A DNA stretch of 32,935 nucleotides, taken from positions 1 through 32,935 of the forward strand of contig JACQWT010000100.1 in the NCBI GenBank assembly GCA_016209145.1, in the 5' to 3' direction. The translations under genes were made by a program, and so were the position numbers. Under the pieces are notes generated by a model. It was not told the DNA's origin, did no database searches, and was given only the letters and a program-made list of their open reading frames with translations. Below, in pieces: positions 23,167 to 31,746 of this stretch (its first letter is position 1; each line of letters begins with the position of its first letter). This stretch comes from Deltaproteobacteria bacterium (GTDB lineage Bacteria > Myxococcota_A > Polyangia > Polyangiales > Polyangiaceae).

Positions 23167-24726
23167 GGCCCCCAGCGCCACCGCGGCGCGCAGCGCGACA
23201 AGATCGAAGAGGAACAGCGGATACTCGCGCAGCGTCGCCGCCCGGTGCTCCACCGCGCGAGCCCGGAGCTCGCCCAGTCGCCCCTCGATCTCGCGCCTCC
23301 TTGCTGCCAGCGCGGCGGCGAGCTGGCTCCGCAACGCGCGCAAGCGTCGCGCGGCGGCCGCGCGGTCGGCCGGCGAGAGAGCGCGGGAGGCGAGCGCCGC
23401 GGCGATCTGCCGCCGCTCGGCGGCAAGGGCACGCTGCCGTGGCTCGGCAGGGTCGATGTGGCGCGCGGGGCAGTGATCGAGATCGGCGAGGAGCCGGCGC
23501 AGAGCGTCGAGCTCGGCGGTCACATCGGGCGCCGGCCCGAGCGGAAGCGGGAAGGTGGCGCTCGCCACCGCGAAGGCCGGGGGCTCCATGGCGAACAGCT
23601 CGCGCATGACCGCGTCGGTGGCGAGATCGTAGCGGCCTCCGCCCGTGCCGTGCACGAACAGGTCACCGAGGCACAGGCGCGCAAACATCGTGAGCACGAG
23701 CGCCCGCGGCCGCAGCCCTGCGTCGACCGCGACGCACGGCCCGTCCAGCCGCGCGAGCTCGGGCTGCGTCGCGACGCGGAGGATCACCATCTTGCCCTGT
23801 CTCCGGGCGAAGACGGCCTCCCGCCTGCCCTGTCGCACGGCCCACAGGGGCAGCTCCAGCCAGCCTTCCCGCTCGCGCAGGTCGGGCCAGGGCCAGGCCG
23901 CGTTGCGGATCCCGGCGCCGCGGCGGTGGGCCCCAAGCGCGCGATTGTGCGCCTCCCAGAGCCGCTCGAAGTCGGCACAGAGCGCCGCCGCAAAAGCGCG
24001 AAACGCCCGCGACTGGCTCAGTCGCGAAACCGGGAGCTCGTGCAGGCAAGGAGCGCCCGCGCGCTGCTCCACGCCGCGGCGCAGCCGCGCCACGAAGTCG
24101 CCGAGGCTCGCCGAAGCCGGGACAAGGGCGCGACCCGCCCGGTCGAGCTCGTCCAGGCGCCCCAACAGCTCCGGCTGGCCCAGGGTGGCCAGATCGGCGC
24201 GCACCGTCGCGATGAAGCGCTCCCAATCGCGCGCCGCTGGTGGCGGCGCCGCCTCGAAGGGCACTCCCGCCGGCGCCGCGCCCAGCCGGCGGCGCGCCAC
24301 CGAAAGCCGCGGGCCTCGCCGGGGCACGGGCACGTCGAGCGCGCCGGCCTCGTCGCAATCGACGATCAGGCCCAGTCCCGTGCCGCCCGAGGCGACTGCC
24401 GCGGCGACGAGCACGTGCTTGACCCAGATCCCGGGGTGAAAGAGGAGCGGCTGATGGCCGGTGACGAGCAGCGGCCCCGGGCCGGCGCGTGGCGCCGGGT
24501 CGCCCCAGCGCGCCAGCGTGCTTGCCGCAAGCTCGAGGATCTCGGGCCGCGCCGCCGCGCGCAGCTCGCCCAGGGCCACGGCGCCCACGTGCACGCGGCT
24601 GGCGTCGAGCGCGGCGGCGTTGTGCGCGGCCAGTGCTCGCCACGACGAGGCCGGCGGCTCGCAGAGCACGGCGCCGTGGCCCGGCGCCGCGCCGGGAGGC
24701 TGCTGCATCGCCGCGGGCGAGGTCAC
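23161..24726 (-). CDS. BshC-like protein (putative cysteine-adding enzyme) of unknown substrate
   Basis: This 521-aa protein starts with GTG at 24726, whose GTGA overlaps the stop of the deacetylase gene. Around residues 85-110 it reads LLVTGHQPLLFHPGIWVKHV, reminiscent of the GQQ-x-G-L-F-x-G-P-x-Y-T motif of BshC, and IVDCDEAGALDVP follows. The length (~520) suits BshC (~540). The C-terminal 110 residues are a long Arg/Ala/Glu-rich coiled coil, as in BshC. In Firmicutes BshC adds cysteine to glucosaminyl-malate to make bacillithiol. The link to the BshB1-like neighbour supports a related job here. The similarity is by motif and context only; a divergent family with another substrate is possible. 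No signal peptide is present. Confidence 0.5.
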   Translation of the reverse strand: MTSPAAMQQPPGAAPGHGAVLCEPPASSWRALAAHNAAALDASRVHVGAVALGELRAAARPEILELAASTLARWGDPAPRAGPGPLLVTGHQPLLFHPGIWVKHVLVAAAVASGGTGLGLIVDCDEAGALDVPVPRRGPRLSVARRRLGAAPAGVPFEAAPPPAARDWERFIATVRADLATLGQPELLGRLDELDRAGRALVPASASLGDFVARLRRGVEQRAGAPCLHELPVSRLSQSRAFRAFAAALCADFERLWEAHNRALGAHRRGAGIRNAAWPWPDLREREGWLELPLWAVRQGRREAVFARRQGKMVILRVATQPELARLDGPCVAVDAGLRPRALVLTMFARLCLGDLFVHGTGGGRYDLATDAVMRELFAMEPPAFAVASATFPLPLGPAPDVTAELDALRRLLADLDHCPARHIDPAEPRQRALAAERRQIAAALASRALSPADRAAAARRLRALRSQLAAALAARRREIEGRLGELRARAVEHRAATLREYPLFLFDLVALRAAVALGAG

Positions 24727-25433
24727 AGCAGAGCATCGAGGCTCGCCAGCCCGACCTCCTCGCGCATGATGAAGGGCTCGCCGTAGCGCACGCCGATGAG
24801 CCGGCCGAAGTACTCGCCCAGCGAGCGCAGGGCTGGGGCGAGCGGCGGCCGCGAGCGTGCCGCCACCCACTCCTGCCCCCGCTCCGCGCCGAACTGGCTC
24901 TCGTAGGCCGCGACCGCCTCCAGCTTCGTCTCGAAGCTGTCGCTCACGTCGAGGATGAACGACGGGGCGCGGTGCAGCCGGTAGTGAGAGCCCACGAAGT
25001 GGACCACGCGGCGCGGGTAGCACGGCTCGCCCCGCATCTCGGTCTTGGTGAGCTTGGCGTAGAAGCGCGCGGCCTCACCCAGGCGCGACGCCTGCACGTG
25101 GTCCGGGTGGGCGTCCTCCCAGTAGTGCAGGAAGAGCAGATCCGGGCGCACCTCACGGATGACCTCGGCCGCCTGCTGGCGCGCCTGGACGCCATCCATC
25201 AGGTAGCGATTGGGAAGCGCGAGAGTAGTGCGGCGCGCGACTCCGAGGATCGCCGCCGCGCGCGCCGCCTCGGCCGCCCTGCGCTCCGGGCTGCCCGCGG
25301 GCGTGGGCTCTCCGTCGGTCAGATCGCACAGCTCCACGCGCCAGCCCTGGCGCACGAGCTTGGCAACCGTGGCGCCCATGCAGATCTCGGCATCGTCCGG
25401 ATGGGCCGCCAGGACTAGGGCCGTCGCCGCCAT
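24723..25433 (-). CDS. bshB1: PIG-L/LmbE family deacetylase, BshB1-like
   Basis: This 236-aa zinc deacetylase starts with ATG at 25433. It shows AAHPDDAEICMGAT at residues 9-22 (H11, D13, D14) and the second metal motif HPDH in YWEDAHPDHVQAS. The text PSFILDVSDSFETKLEAVAAYESQF, seen as PSFILDVSDSFETK and AAYESQF, together with the C-terminal YGEPF, is close to the BshB1 subfamily, which removes the acetyl group from GlcNAc-malate in bacillithiol synthesis. General PIG-L enzymes act on other GlcNAc conjugates, so the substrate is inferred. The start overlaps the end of the glycosyltransferase gene by 19 bp and its stop overlaps the BshC-like start, so the three genes form one operon. Confidence 0.8.
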   Translation of the reverse strand: MAATALVLAAHPDDAEICMGATVAKLVRQGWRVELCDLTDGEPTPAGSPERRAAEAARAAAILGVARRTTLALPNRYLMDGVQARQQAAEVIREVRPDLLFLHYWEDAHPDHVQASRLGEAARFYAKLTKTEMRGEPCYPRRVVHFVGSHYRLHRAPSFILDVSDSFETKLEAVAAYESQFGAERGQEWVAARSRPPLAPALRSLGEYFGRLIGVRYGEPFIMREEVGLASLDALL

Positions 25434-26090
25434 CGCACCGCCTCCCGCGCGAGCACGCGCCGGTAGTAGCACAGGCGTGCCTCGGGATCGTCAAGCCCGC
25501 CCGGGAAGCGCCGGTCCGGGTTGGTGTAGAGCCGGCCGATGGCCACCTCGCGCACGCGCAGGCCCAGGCGCGCCGCCTGGATCCACACCTGCAAGGGCAG
25601 CCCGTACGATGGCTCGTCGAGATCGAGCCGGGCAAGGGCCGCGGCGCGATACGCCTTGAAACCGCAGAAGGCGTCGCTGATGCCGAGATGGGTGAGCTCG
25701 TTGACCTGGGCGGTGATCTCGCGGTTGATGCGCCGCCGGTCGGCCGGGGCCTCCTGGCCGCGGGCCGAGCCCGGCAAGTAGCGGCTGCCCGAGACGATGT
25801 CCGCGTCCTCCAGGCCGGCGAGCAGCTCGGCAATGTGGTGGGGCTCGTGCTGCTCGTCGCAGTCCATGGTGAGCACGGCCTCGTAGCCGCGCGCCAGGGC
25901 GTGCCCGAATTTCGTGCCGCCGCACTTGCACGCCGGCGAACGCGGCCAAAAGCTCGGCCGAGCGGTCGGTCGAGCCGTCGTCGACCACGAGCACGTCCGC
26001 GTCAGGTGGCGCGTACCGCTGCACGGCGCGAAGCACGCCTTCCAGGCTCGCCTCCTCGTTGTAGAGCGGAATGACGATGAGTGCGCGCAT
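25415..26090 (-). pseudogene. GT2 glycosyltransferase interrupted by a frameshift
   Basis: The N-terminal part (MRALIVIPLYNEEASLEGVL, then ADVLVVDDGSTDRSAELLAAF) is a clear GT-A fold of family GT2, dolichol-phosphate-sugar-synthase-like. It runs from the ATG at 26090 to about 25920. The continuation (FGHALARGYEAVLTMDCDEQH, IVSGSRYLPGS, ISDAFCGFKAYR) is in another frame from about 25920 to the TAG at 25415. The whole gene is 676 bp, one base more than a multiple of three, so one base was gained or two were lost near CCCGAATTTCG (25905-25915). Both halves are otherwise intact, including the DDGS and D-C-D motifs. It may be a recent mutation, a sequencing error or programmed slippage. Joined, it would give ~225 aa. 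Confidence 0.8.
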
Positions 26091-26266
26091 GGCTGAGGCG
26101 GGGGCCCAGGCCGGCACTGGCGTCTGCCACGAGGTCGACCCTCGCGCAATGGCGAAGTCGCTACGCAGAGGTGGACGCGCCCGGCGGCCCCGTCTAGCGT
26201 GCCTGCCGCTGTCGCGGCCCGTACCGGAGGGCTCGGCCGGGCTGCGGCGCACGTCAGGAGCGACCC

Positions 26267-28396
26267 ATGCCCAACTTGGTCCCGCGCACGACCCGCAAGC
26301 TCTCCGCCGGCAAGCACCACCCGCTCGGGGCGACCGTAGTCCCGGGAGGCGTCAACTTCGCACTCTACTCCAAGCACGCCAAGGCGGTGTTCCTGGAGCT
26401 GTTCGATCGCCCGGGCGGCCCCGCGACCGACGTCATCCGCGTCGAGCACTGCACCCGCCACATCTGGCACGTGCTCGTGCACGGCGCCGGCGCCGGGCAG
26501 CTCTACGCCTACCGCGTCGACGGGGACTACAACCCCGCGGCGGGCTTGCGCTTCAACGCCGCCAAGCTGCTCGTGGATCCCTACGCCAAGGCCTTCACGG
26601 GCAAGTTCAGCAACCGCAGCAACCTGCTGCTAGGCTACGATCCCCTCTCGCCCGCCCGGGATCTGGCACGCGACGAGCGCGACAGCGCCCCGGTCGTGCC
26701 TCGCTGCATCGTGGTCGACGACCGCTTCGACTGGCAGGGCGATGCTCATCCCGAGATCCCGCTGGAGGACCTCATCATCTACGAGGTGCACGTCAAGGGC
26801 TTCACGGCCCATCCCTCGTCCGGCGTGGCCCACCCCGGCACCTACCTCGGCTTCATCGAGAAGATCGGCCATCTGAAGCAGCTCGGCGTCAACGCGGTGG
26901 AGCTGCTGCCCATCCACGAGCTGCACGTCGAGGACTTCCTGCTCGATCGCGGCATGACCAACTACTGGGGCTACAACACCATCGGCTTCTTCGCGCCGGA
27001 AAGCAGCTACGCGACCGGCAGCGAGCCCGGCGGCCAGGTGCGCGAGCTGAAGACCCTGGTACGCGAGCTGCATCGGGCCGGCATCGAGGTGATCCTCGAC
27101 GTGGTCTTCAACCACACCTCCGAGGGCAACGAGCTCGGCCCGACGATGTGCTTCAAGGGGATCGACAACCCGACCTACTACGCCCTGACCGGCCCGCCCC
27201 ACGAGCAGCAGCGCTACTACATGAACTACACGGGCTGCGGCAACAGCATGAACCTGGCTACCCCCGCGGCCATCCGCCTGGTGATGGATTCGCTGCGCTA
27301 CTGGGCCGAGGTGATGCACATCGACGGCTTCCGCTTCGATCTCGCCTCGGTGCTGGGCCGGGAGGGCGGCGGCTTCCAGACCTGCGCTTCGTTCTTCGAC
27401 GCCATCTCGCAGGATCCGGTGCTCGCCGGGATCAAGCTCATCGCCGAGCCGTGGGACATCGGCACCTACCAGGTCGGCAACTTCCCGGTAGACTGGTCGG
27501 AGTGGAACGGACGGTTCCGCGACACCATGCGCAAGTTCGGCCGGGGCGACGCCGGGCTGGTACGCGAGATGGGCTGGCGCCTGACGGGCTCGGCCGACCT
27601 GTACGCCGACGACGGCCGCAGCGCCTACAACAGCATCAACTTCGTGACCTGCCACGACGGGTTCACGCTCTACGATCTCGTCTCCTACGACCACAAGCAC
27701 AACGAGGTGAACCAGGAGGGCAACCGCGACGGCGCCGACGACAACAACTCGTGGAACTGCGGCGCCGAGGGGCCGACCGACAACCCCGAGGTGCTGCGCT
27801 TGCGCCGCCAGCTCGCCAAGAACCAGATCTGCGGCCTGATGTTCTCGCTCGGCACGCCCATGCTCCTGGGCGGCGACGAGTTCCTGCGCACGCAGCGCGG
27901 CTGCAACAACGCCTACTGCCAGGACAACGACGTAAGCTGGTTCGATTGGGGCGAGACGGAGCGCAATCGCGACTTCTTCGAGTTCGTGCGCAAGGCCATC
28001 GCCTTCGCCAAGCGGCACCGCATCCTGCACCGCCGCAAGTTCTACTCGGCCAGCCTCGGCACGAACGACGTGCCCGACATCGCCTGGTTCGGCAGCGAGG
28101 AGCACCGCGCCATCTGGGAGGATCCCGACTGCCGCACCATCGTCTACCAGCTCGACGGCAGCGAGGAGCCCTCCGATCTCGGCGACTACCGGCTGCTGTT
28201 CATCCTCAATGCCGACTGGCGCCCACAGTACGTGCGCCTTCCGCCCCTGGGCGGCGCGCTGCGCTGGTATCGCGCCGTCGACACGAGCCTGCCCGCCGGC
28301 AGCGACTTTGCCGCGCCGGGCGAGGAGGTGCGCATCGATCCTTCCAGCCACTACCTGACCAACCCGCGTAGCACCGTGGTGCTCGTGGGCCGCTGA
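26267..28396 (+). CDS. glgX: GlgX/TreX-type glycogen debranching enzyme
   Basis: This 709-aa GH13 subfamily 11 enzyme hydrolyses alpha-1,6 branch points of glycogen. The N-terminal CBM48 domain (GATVVPGGVNFALYSKHA, to about 155) is followed by the barrel (LIIYEVHVKGFT onward) and a C-terminal beta domain from about 610. The catalytic residues are visible: D358 in GFRFDLAS, E394 in IAEPWDIG and D464 in CHDGFTLYD. The subfamily marker NYWGYNTIGFFAPE is present, as is NEVNQEGNRDG. Full length suggests an active enzyme. The start is the ATG at 26267, seven bases after AGGAG. It diverges from the glycosyltransferase gene; the 176 bp between them should hold both promoters. It would work with GlgM/GlgE to recycle glucan. 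Confidence 0.95.
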   Translation: MPNLVPRTTRKLSAGKHHPLGATVVPGGVNFALYSKHAKAVFLELFDRPGGPATDVIRVEHCTRHIWHVLVHGAGAGQLYAYRVDGDYNPAAGLRFNAAKLLVDPYAKAFTGKFSNRSNLLLGYDPLSPARDLARDERDSAPVVPRCIVVDDRFDWQGDAHPEIPLEDLIIYEVHVKGFTAHPSSGVAHPGTYLGFIEKIGHLKQLGVNAVELLPIHELHVEDFLLDRGMTNYWGYNTIGFFAPESSYATGSEPGGQVRELKTLVRELHRAGIEVILDVVFNHTSEGNELGPTMCFKGIDNPTYYALTGPPHEQQRYYMNYTGCGNSMNLATPAAIRLVMDSLRYWAEVMHIDGFRFDLASVLGREGGGFQTCASFFDAISQDPVLAGIKLIAEPWDIGTYQVGNFPVDWSEWNGRFRDTMRKFGRGDAGLVREMGWRLTGSADLYADDGRSAYNSINFVTCHDGFTLYDLVSYDHKHNEVNQEGNRDGADDNNSWNCGAEGPTDNPEVLRLRRQLAKNQICGLMFSLGTPMLLGGDEFLRTQRGCNNAYCQDNDVSWFDWGETERNRDFFEFVRKAIAFAKRHRILHRRKFYSASLGTNDVPDIAWFGSEEHRAIWEDPDCRTIVYQLDGSEEPSDLGDYRLLFILNADWRPQYVRLPPLGGALRWYRAVDTSLPAGSDFAAPGEEVRIDPSSHYLTNPRSTVVLVGR

Positions 28397-28451
28397 GCGG
28401 GACGGCCACGGCGGCTTCCCCCGACCGGGCAGTCGCGCTACACAAGCGCCG

Positions 28452-30602
28452 GTGAGGCACCACACGTCCGACGAGCGCGGCTCCTTCGAGCTCGCGATGG
28501 CCCGCGTGGCGGCGGCGTTTCGCCTCTGGCTCGTCGGCCCCGCGCTCGTCGCCGTGGCCCTCGGCGCCACCACGTGGGCACTCGGCCACCGCGCGCGCCT
28601 CGATGCCATCACCAAGAACGCCTTGAGCGAGCCGGAGCGCCAGCAGGCGCTCTGGTATCTGGCCGCCGCGGCCGGCGCCGTGGCGGGCCTCTACGCCGCC
28701 GTTGTCGTCGTGCGGCGCCTGCTCTCGGGCCTCTGGCGGCCGGCCGCCACCGCCGCAAATCTCAACCGCCTGCTCGCCTTCTGTCTCGCCGGGCCCTTCC
28801 TGGTGTTCCTGGCCTCGGCGCGCATCGAGTCGTCGAGCCCGGCCCTGTGCTTGCTGCTCATCGCCTGTGCCGGCGCCCTGTGCACGCCGACGCTGCTCCT
28901 CTTGCTGCGCCCGCGTCCCGGCCCGGCTGGCCCGGCGCGAGCCGGCTGGCAGAAGCTGCGGGAGCGAGGCGCGCCGGCCCTGGCGGCCCTCGCCGTGCTC
29001 GCCCTGATGGCCGCCTACAGCGTCTTCTTCTCCCGGCTCTCGATCGTCAACCACCAGGCGCTTGGCACCCGCACCATCGATCTCGGCTACTACGACAACA
29101 TCTTCTACCAGTCGATCCATGGCCACCCGCTCGCCTGCACCTTGATCCTCGGCGGCCACCACGCCTCGGCGCACTTCGACCCCATCCTGGTGCTGCTGTC
29201 GCCGCTCTACCTGCTCTACCCGCGCGCCGAGCTGCTGCTCGTGCTGCAGACGGTGTGGGTGGCGCTGGCGCTCGTCCCCATCTACCTCATCGCCAAGCAT
29301 CAGACCGGCTCGCGCGTCGCCGGTGTCGTGCTCGGCGCCGTCTACGCCCTGCATCCGGCGCTGCACGGCGCCAACCTGTACGAGTTCCACTCGCTCACGC
29401 TGCTCGGCACGCCGCTGCTATGGGCGCTGTACTTGCTCGAGCGGGGCGCCGCCAAGCGCTACTACCTGCTGCTCGCGCTCGTGCTGCTCGTGCGCGAGGA
29501 TGCCGCCCTGGTCATGTGCTTCGTGGGCGGCTATGCGCTGCTCGGGCGCGGGCGAGCCCGGCAGCGCATGGGCTGGGTGACGATCGTCGCATCCCTGGCG
29601 TACTTCGCGGTCGTAAAGTGGTTCTTCATGCCCTCGCCGGACATGTTCAACGCCGGCAAGGACTCGCTCTCCTTCGCCTACTACTACCGCGATCTCGTTC
29701 CCGAGGGCACGAGCTTCGCGGGCTTTGTCACCTCGCTCGTCACGAACCCCGTCTTCGCCCTGTCGATCGCGGTCAAGGAGGTCAAGCTCGTCTACCTGGC
29801 GACGATGCTCTTGCCGGTGGCCTTCTTGCCCCTGCTCGCGCGGCCCGGCCGCCTGATGCTCCTGTACGGCGTGGTGTTTCTGGCGCTGGCCACGCGCACG
29901 GCGGTCTACTCGACGCACTTCCAGTACTCGATGCTGCTCTTGCCGTTCCTCGTCGCCCTGACGCCGGCGGCGCTGGAGCGGCTGCGCGAGGGCCGCGGTG
30001 CGTCCCTGCTGGCGCTCGATGGCCGCCAGCTCCAGGGGGCCCTGCTCGGCTGCACTCTCGTCCTCTCGGCCCTCTCGGCCTGGAAGTTCGGCGCGGTCGT
30101 CGAGAACACGAGCTTCCGGGGCGGCTTCACGTCCATGGTGCGCGAGCTCTCGGCCGAGCAGCGCGAGCAGTACGACAGGCTGCGGGCGCTTCTCGCCATG
30201 ATCCCGCCGGAGGCCAGCGTCACCGTCACCAACCGGCTCGGCCCGCACGTGTCGGGTCGCGCGCACGTCTACCAGTACCGGCAGAAGCGCCGCACGCAGT
30301 ACCTGCTCGTACACGACCACGATCTGGAGGGCCAGTTGAAGGGCTGGCACGACCGGCGCGTCCAGCGGCGCGAGATCATCGAGCTCGGGCACTACAAGCA
30401 GATCCGGCTCTTCCGCGTCGCCGAAGCCAAACGCGGCGGCGCGCAGAGGACCGACGAGGCCCGCGACAGCGAGCCAGAGCAGCCTGGCAGCATCGAGGTC
30501 GATCGCGAAATCGAGGCGCTGCCCGCCCTCCCGACGCGGCCCCCGCGACGGGGCCGCAGCGGGCCGCCGGCCGCCGCGGACTCCGGGGCGGAGCCTCGCT
30601 AG
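28452..30602 (+). CDS. DUF2079 integral membrane protein (GT-C-like)
   Basis: From the GTG at 28452 this is 716 aa; an ATG at 28497 is also possible. There are about a dozen hydrophobic segments (for example VGPALVAVALGATTWAL, ALAALAVLALMAAYSVFF, LLLVLQTVWVALALVPIYL). The hallmark of DUF2079 lies in the first periplasmic loop: TRTIDLGYYDNIFYQSIHGH followed by GGHHASAHFDPILVLLSP. This acidic D-L-G motif and the topology resemble GT-C glycosyltransferases that use lipid-linked sugars, but activity is not established for the family. The C-terminal ~75 residues are low-complexity and Pro/Arg-rich, unlike the rest. It lies 55 bp after glgX on the same strand and may share its transcript, with no evident ribosome site. 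Confidence 0.85.
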   Translation: MRHHTSDERGSFELAMARVAAAFRLWLVGPALVAVALGATTWALGHRARLDAITKNALSEPERQQALWYLAAAAGAVAGLYAAVVVVRRLLSGLWRPAATAANLNRLLAFCLAGPFLVFLASARIESSSPALCLLLIACAGALCTPTLLLLLRPRPGPAGPARAGWQKLRERGAPALAALAVLALMAAYSVFFSRLSIVNHQALGTRTIDLGYYDNIFYQSIHGHPLACTLILGGHHASAHFDPILVLLSPLYLLYPRAELLLVLQTVWVALALVPIYLIAKHQTGSRVAGVVLGAVYALHPALHGANLYEFHSLTLLGTPLLWALYLLERGAAKRYYLLLALVLLVREDAALVMCFVGGYALLGRGRARQRMGWVTIVASLAYFAVVKWFFMPSPDMFNAGKDSLSFAYYYRDLVPEGTSFAGFVTSLVTNPVFALSIAVKEVKLVYLATMLLPVAFLPLLARPGRLMLLYGVVFLALATRTAVYSTHFQYSMLLLPFLVALTPAALERLREGRGASLLALDGRQLQGALLGCTLVLSALSAWKFGAVVENTSFRGGFTSMVRELSAEQREQYDRLRALLAMIPPEASVTVTNRLGPHVSGRAHVYQYRQKRRTQYLLVHDHDLEGQLKGWHDRRVQRREIIELGHYKQIRLFRVAEAKRGGAQRTDEARDSEPEQPGSIEVDREIEALPALPTRPPRRGRSGPPAAADSGAEPR

Positions 30603-30818
30603 CACTACTGCCGGAGTTGCGGGCACAGCCCGCGCTGGGCACGCCAGCTCGAGCGAGCCGCAGCGTTGGGGCGAGTGCAGCGGGCCGTAGCGGTCGTGGC
30701 CGGCGAGTTGCTCGGGCCGGAAGCCGAGCGACTGGCGGCCGAGCGCGGCGTGGCCTGCGTGCTCGACGGACGCCTGCGTGAGCCCGCGCAGGTCTCGGCG
30801 CTCGGCGGCTGCCCGTGA
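30603..30818 (+). pseudogene. Fragment of a possible Mrr-like nuclease-fold protein
   Basis: Directly after the stop of the DUF2079 gene, in the same frame, 71 codons read HYCRSCGHSPRWARQLERAA and later AVAVVAGELLGPEAERLAAE and RGVACVLDG. The sequence is coherent, with a CxxC zinc-like pair and a strand-helix-strand pattern like the end of Mrr-type restriction nucleases (VAVV, then A-x-x-L-A-x-x-x-G-V, then LDG). No start codon fits: only internal TTG (30666) and GTG (30675) exist. The most likely reading is the 3' remnant of a gene whose beginning was lost. Its TGA overlaps a GTG (GTGA at 30815). Confidence 0.35.
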
Positions 30819-30919
30819 CACGGGTTGCCGGCCGGGGGCGGCGGCCCGGGCTGCTACTCGTCCCGGGACCGCCAGCCACGTCGGGACGACGAGAAGGGTT
30901 CGGCACGGCGCGGTGGGCT

Positions 30920-31648
30920 ATGCTCCTGTGGACATGGCCGGCAAGCGTCCCCGCCTCGCACCTGCAGCTCGGCCGCTTGGGCGGACGAGGCCGAAGCGGC
31001 TCGCGCACCTACCCCCCACGCCGCTCGCGCCCACCCCGGTGCCCAGTCGGCGATCACACGCTCGACCAGCTCACCCACGACATCCTCGATCTCCTCGCCC
31101 AGGGCGATCGGCGTGCGGTCAGCGCCCGCGCCGAGGTGGGTCGGTTGCTCTCCCAGGTGCGCCAGCGTCTCCCGCATGGCGCCTGGACCGGGTGGCTCGA
31201 GCAGCACGTGCCCTTCAACGGCCGCACGGCCGAGCGGGCGATCCGCCTCCACGGGCTGTCTCGCAGCGATCCGAAGCTGTTCGCGCGCCTGGCGCCGCTC
31301 GGCGTCTCCAAGGCCGACGTGCTCATCACCCTGCCCCGCGCCACGGTGGAGAAGCTGCTCGCGGGCCGGCACGCAGTGCCGTCGACCGGCGCCCGCAAGC
31401 CCCTCGTGGCCATGAGCTTCGCCGAGCTCATGGGGGTCATCGCCGCCCTGGACCCGGGCGACACGGGCGACGCCACGGCCACCTTGCTCGGCACCTATCG
31501 TCGCCAGATCCGCACCCTCATCGGCACCTTCGACGCCTTGATCGAGCACCGCCGAGCCATCGCCGACGAGGATCTCGTGGAGCTCTACGACAAGCTGCTC
31601 GACGCCGCCGCGCGCCTCGCCCACGCCTTCTCGCTCGACGACGCTTGA
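30920..31648 (+). CDS. DUF3102-like protein of unknown function
   Basis: The coherent part starts at about 31052 (TLDQLTHDILDLLAQGD) and contains SARAEVGRLLSQVRQRLPHG, GWLEQHVPFNGRTAERAIRL, the pattern of DUF3102-type proteins often found on phages, plasmids and genomic islands. The rest (to 31648) is helical. The start is unclear. In the same frame the ATG at 30920 gives 242 aa but a poor N-terminus. In another frame the ATG at 30934 gives MAGKRPRLAPAARPLGRTRP, a more natural basic, Pro-rich N-terminus, which would need a one-base shift before ~31050. So either the start is the 30920 ATG or a frameshift is present. No membrane segment. Confidence 0.6.
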   Translation: MLLWTWPASVPASHLQLGRLGGRGRSGSRTYPPRRSRPPRCPVGDHTLDQLTHDILDLLAQGDRRAVSARAEVGRLLSQVRQRLPHGAWTGWLEQHVPFNGRTAERAIRLHGLSRSDPKLFARLAPLGVSKADVLITLPRATVEKLLAGRHAVPSTGARKPLVAMSFAELMGVIAALDPGDTGDATATLLGTYRRQIRTLIGTFDALIEHRRAIADEDLVELYDKLLDAAARLAHAFSLDDA

Positions 31649-31696
31649 GCCACCGCGCCGCCCGGCGCGCGCCTCTTCCGCTCCGCCGTGGCGCGT

Positions 31697-31728
31697 CGCC
31701 AAATTCGACAACGTTGTCGAATTTGGCG
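31697..31728. repeat. 32-bp perfect palindrome between convergent genes
   Basis: CGCCAAATTCGACAAC is followed directly by its exact reverse complement (GTTGTCGAATTTGGCG), with no spacer. It lies between the end of the DUF3102-like gene and the end of the truncated lipoprotein gene. It could form a cruciform or a two-way RNA hairpin, but neither side has a U-tract. It may be a dispersed palindromic repeat or a binding site. Confidence 0.9.
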
Positions 31729-31746
31729 CGGCCGAATACGGATCAT

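Noticed and set aside
26071-28371. 766-codon open frame overlapping glgX in another + frame
   Set aside because: Arg/Pro-rich shadow; glgX has a ribosome site and full GH13 motifs in its own frame.
31697-31728. Palindrome considered as a standard intrinsic terminator
   Set aside because: There is no U-tract on either side and no loop; the position fits but the structure is not typical.
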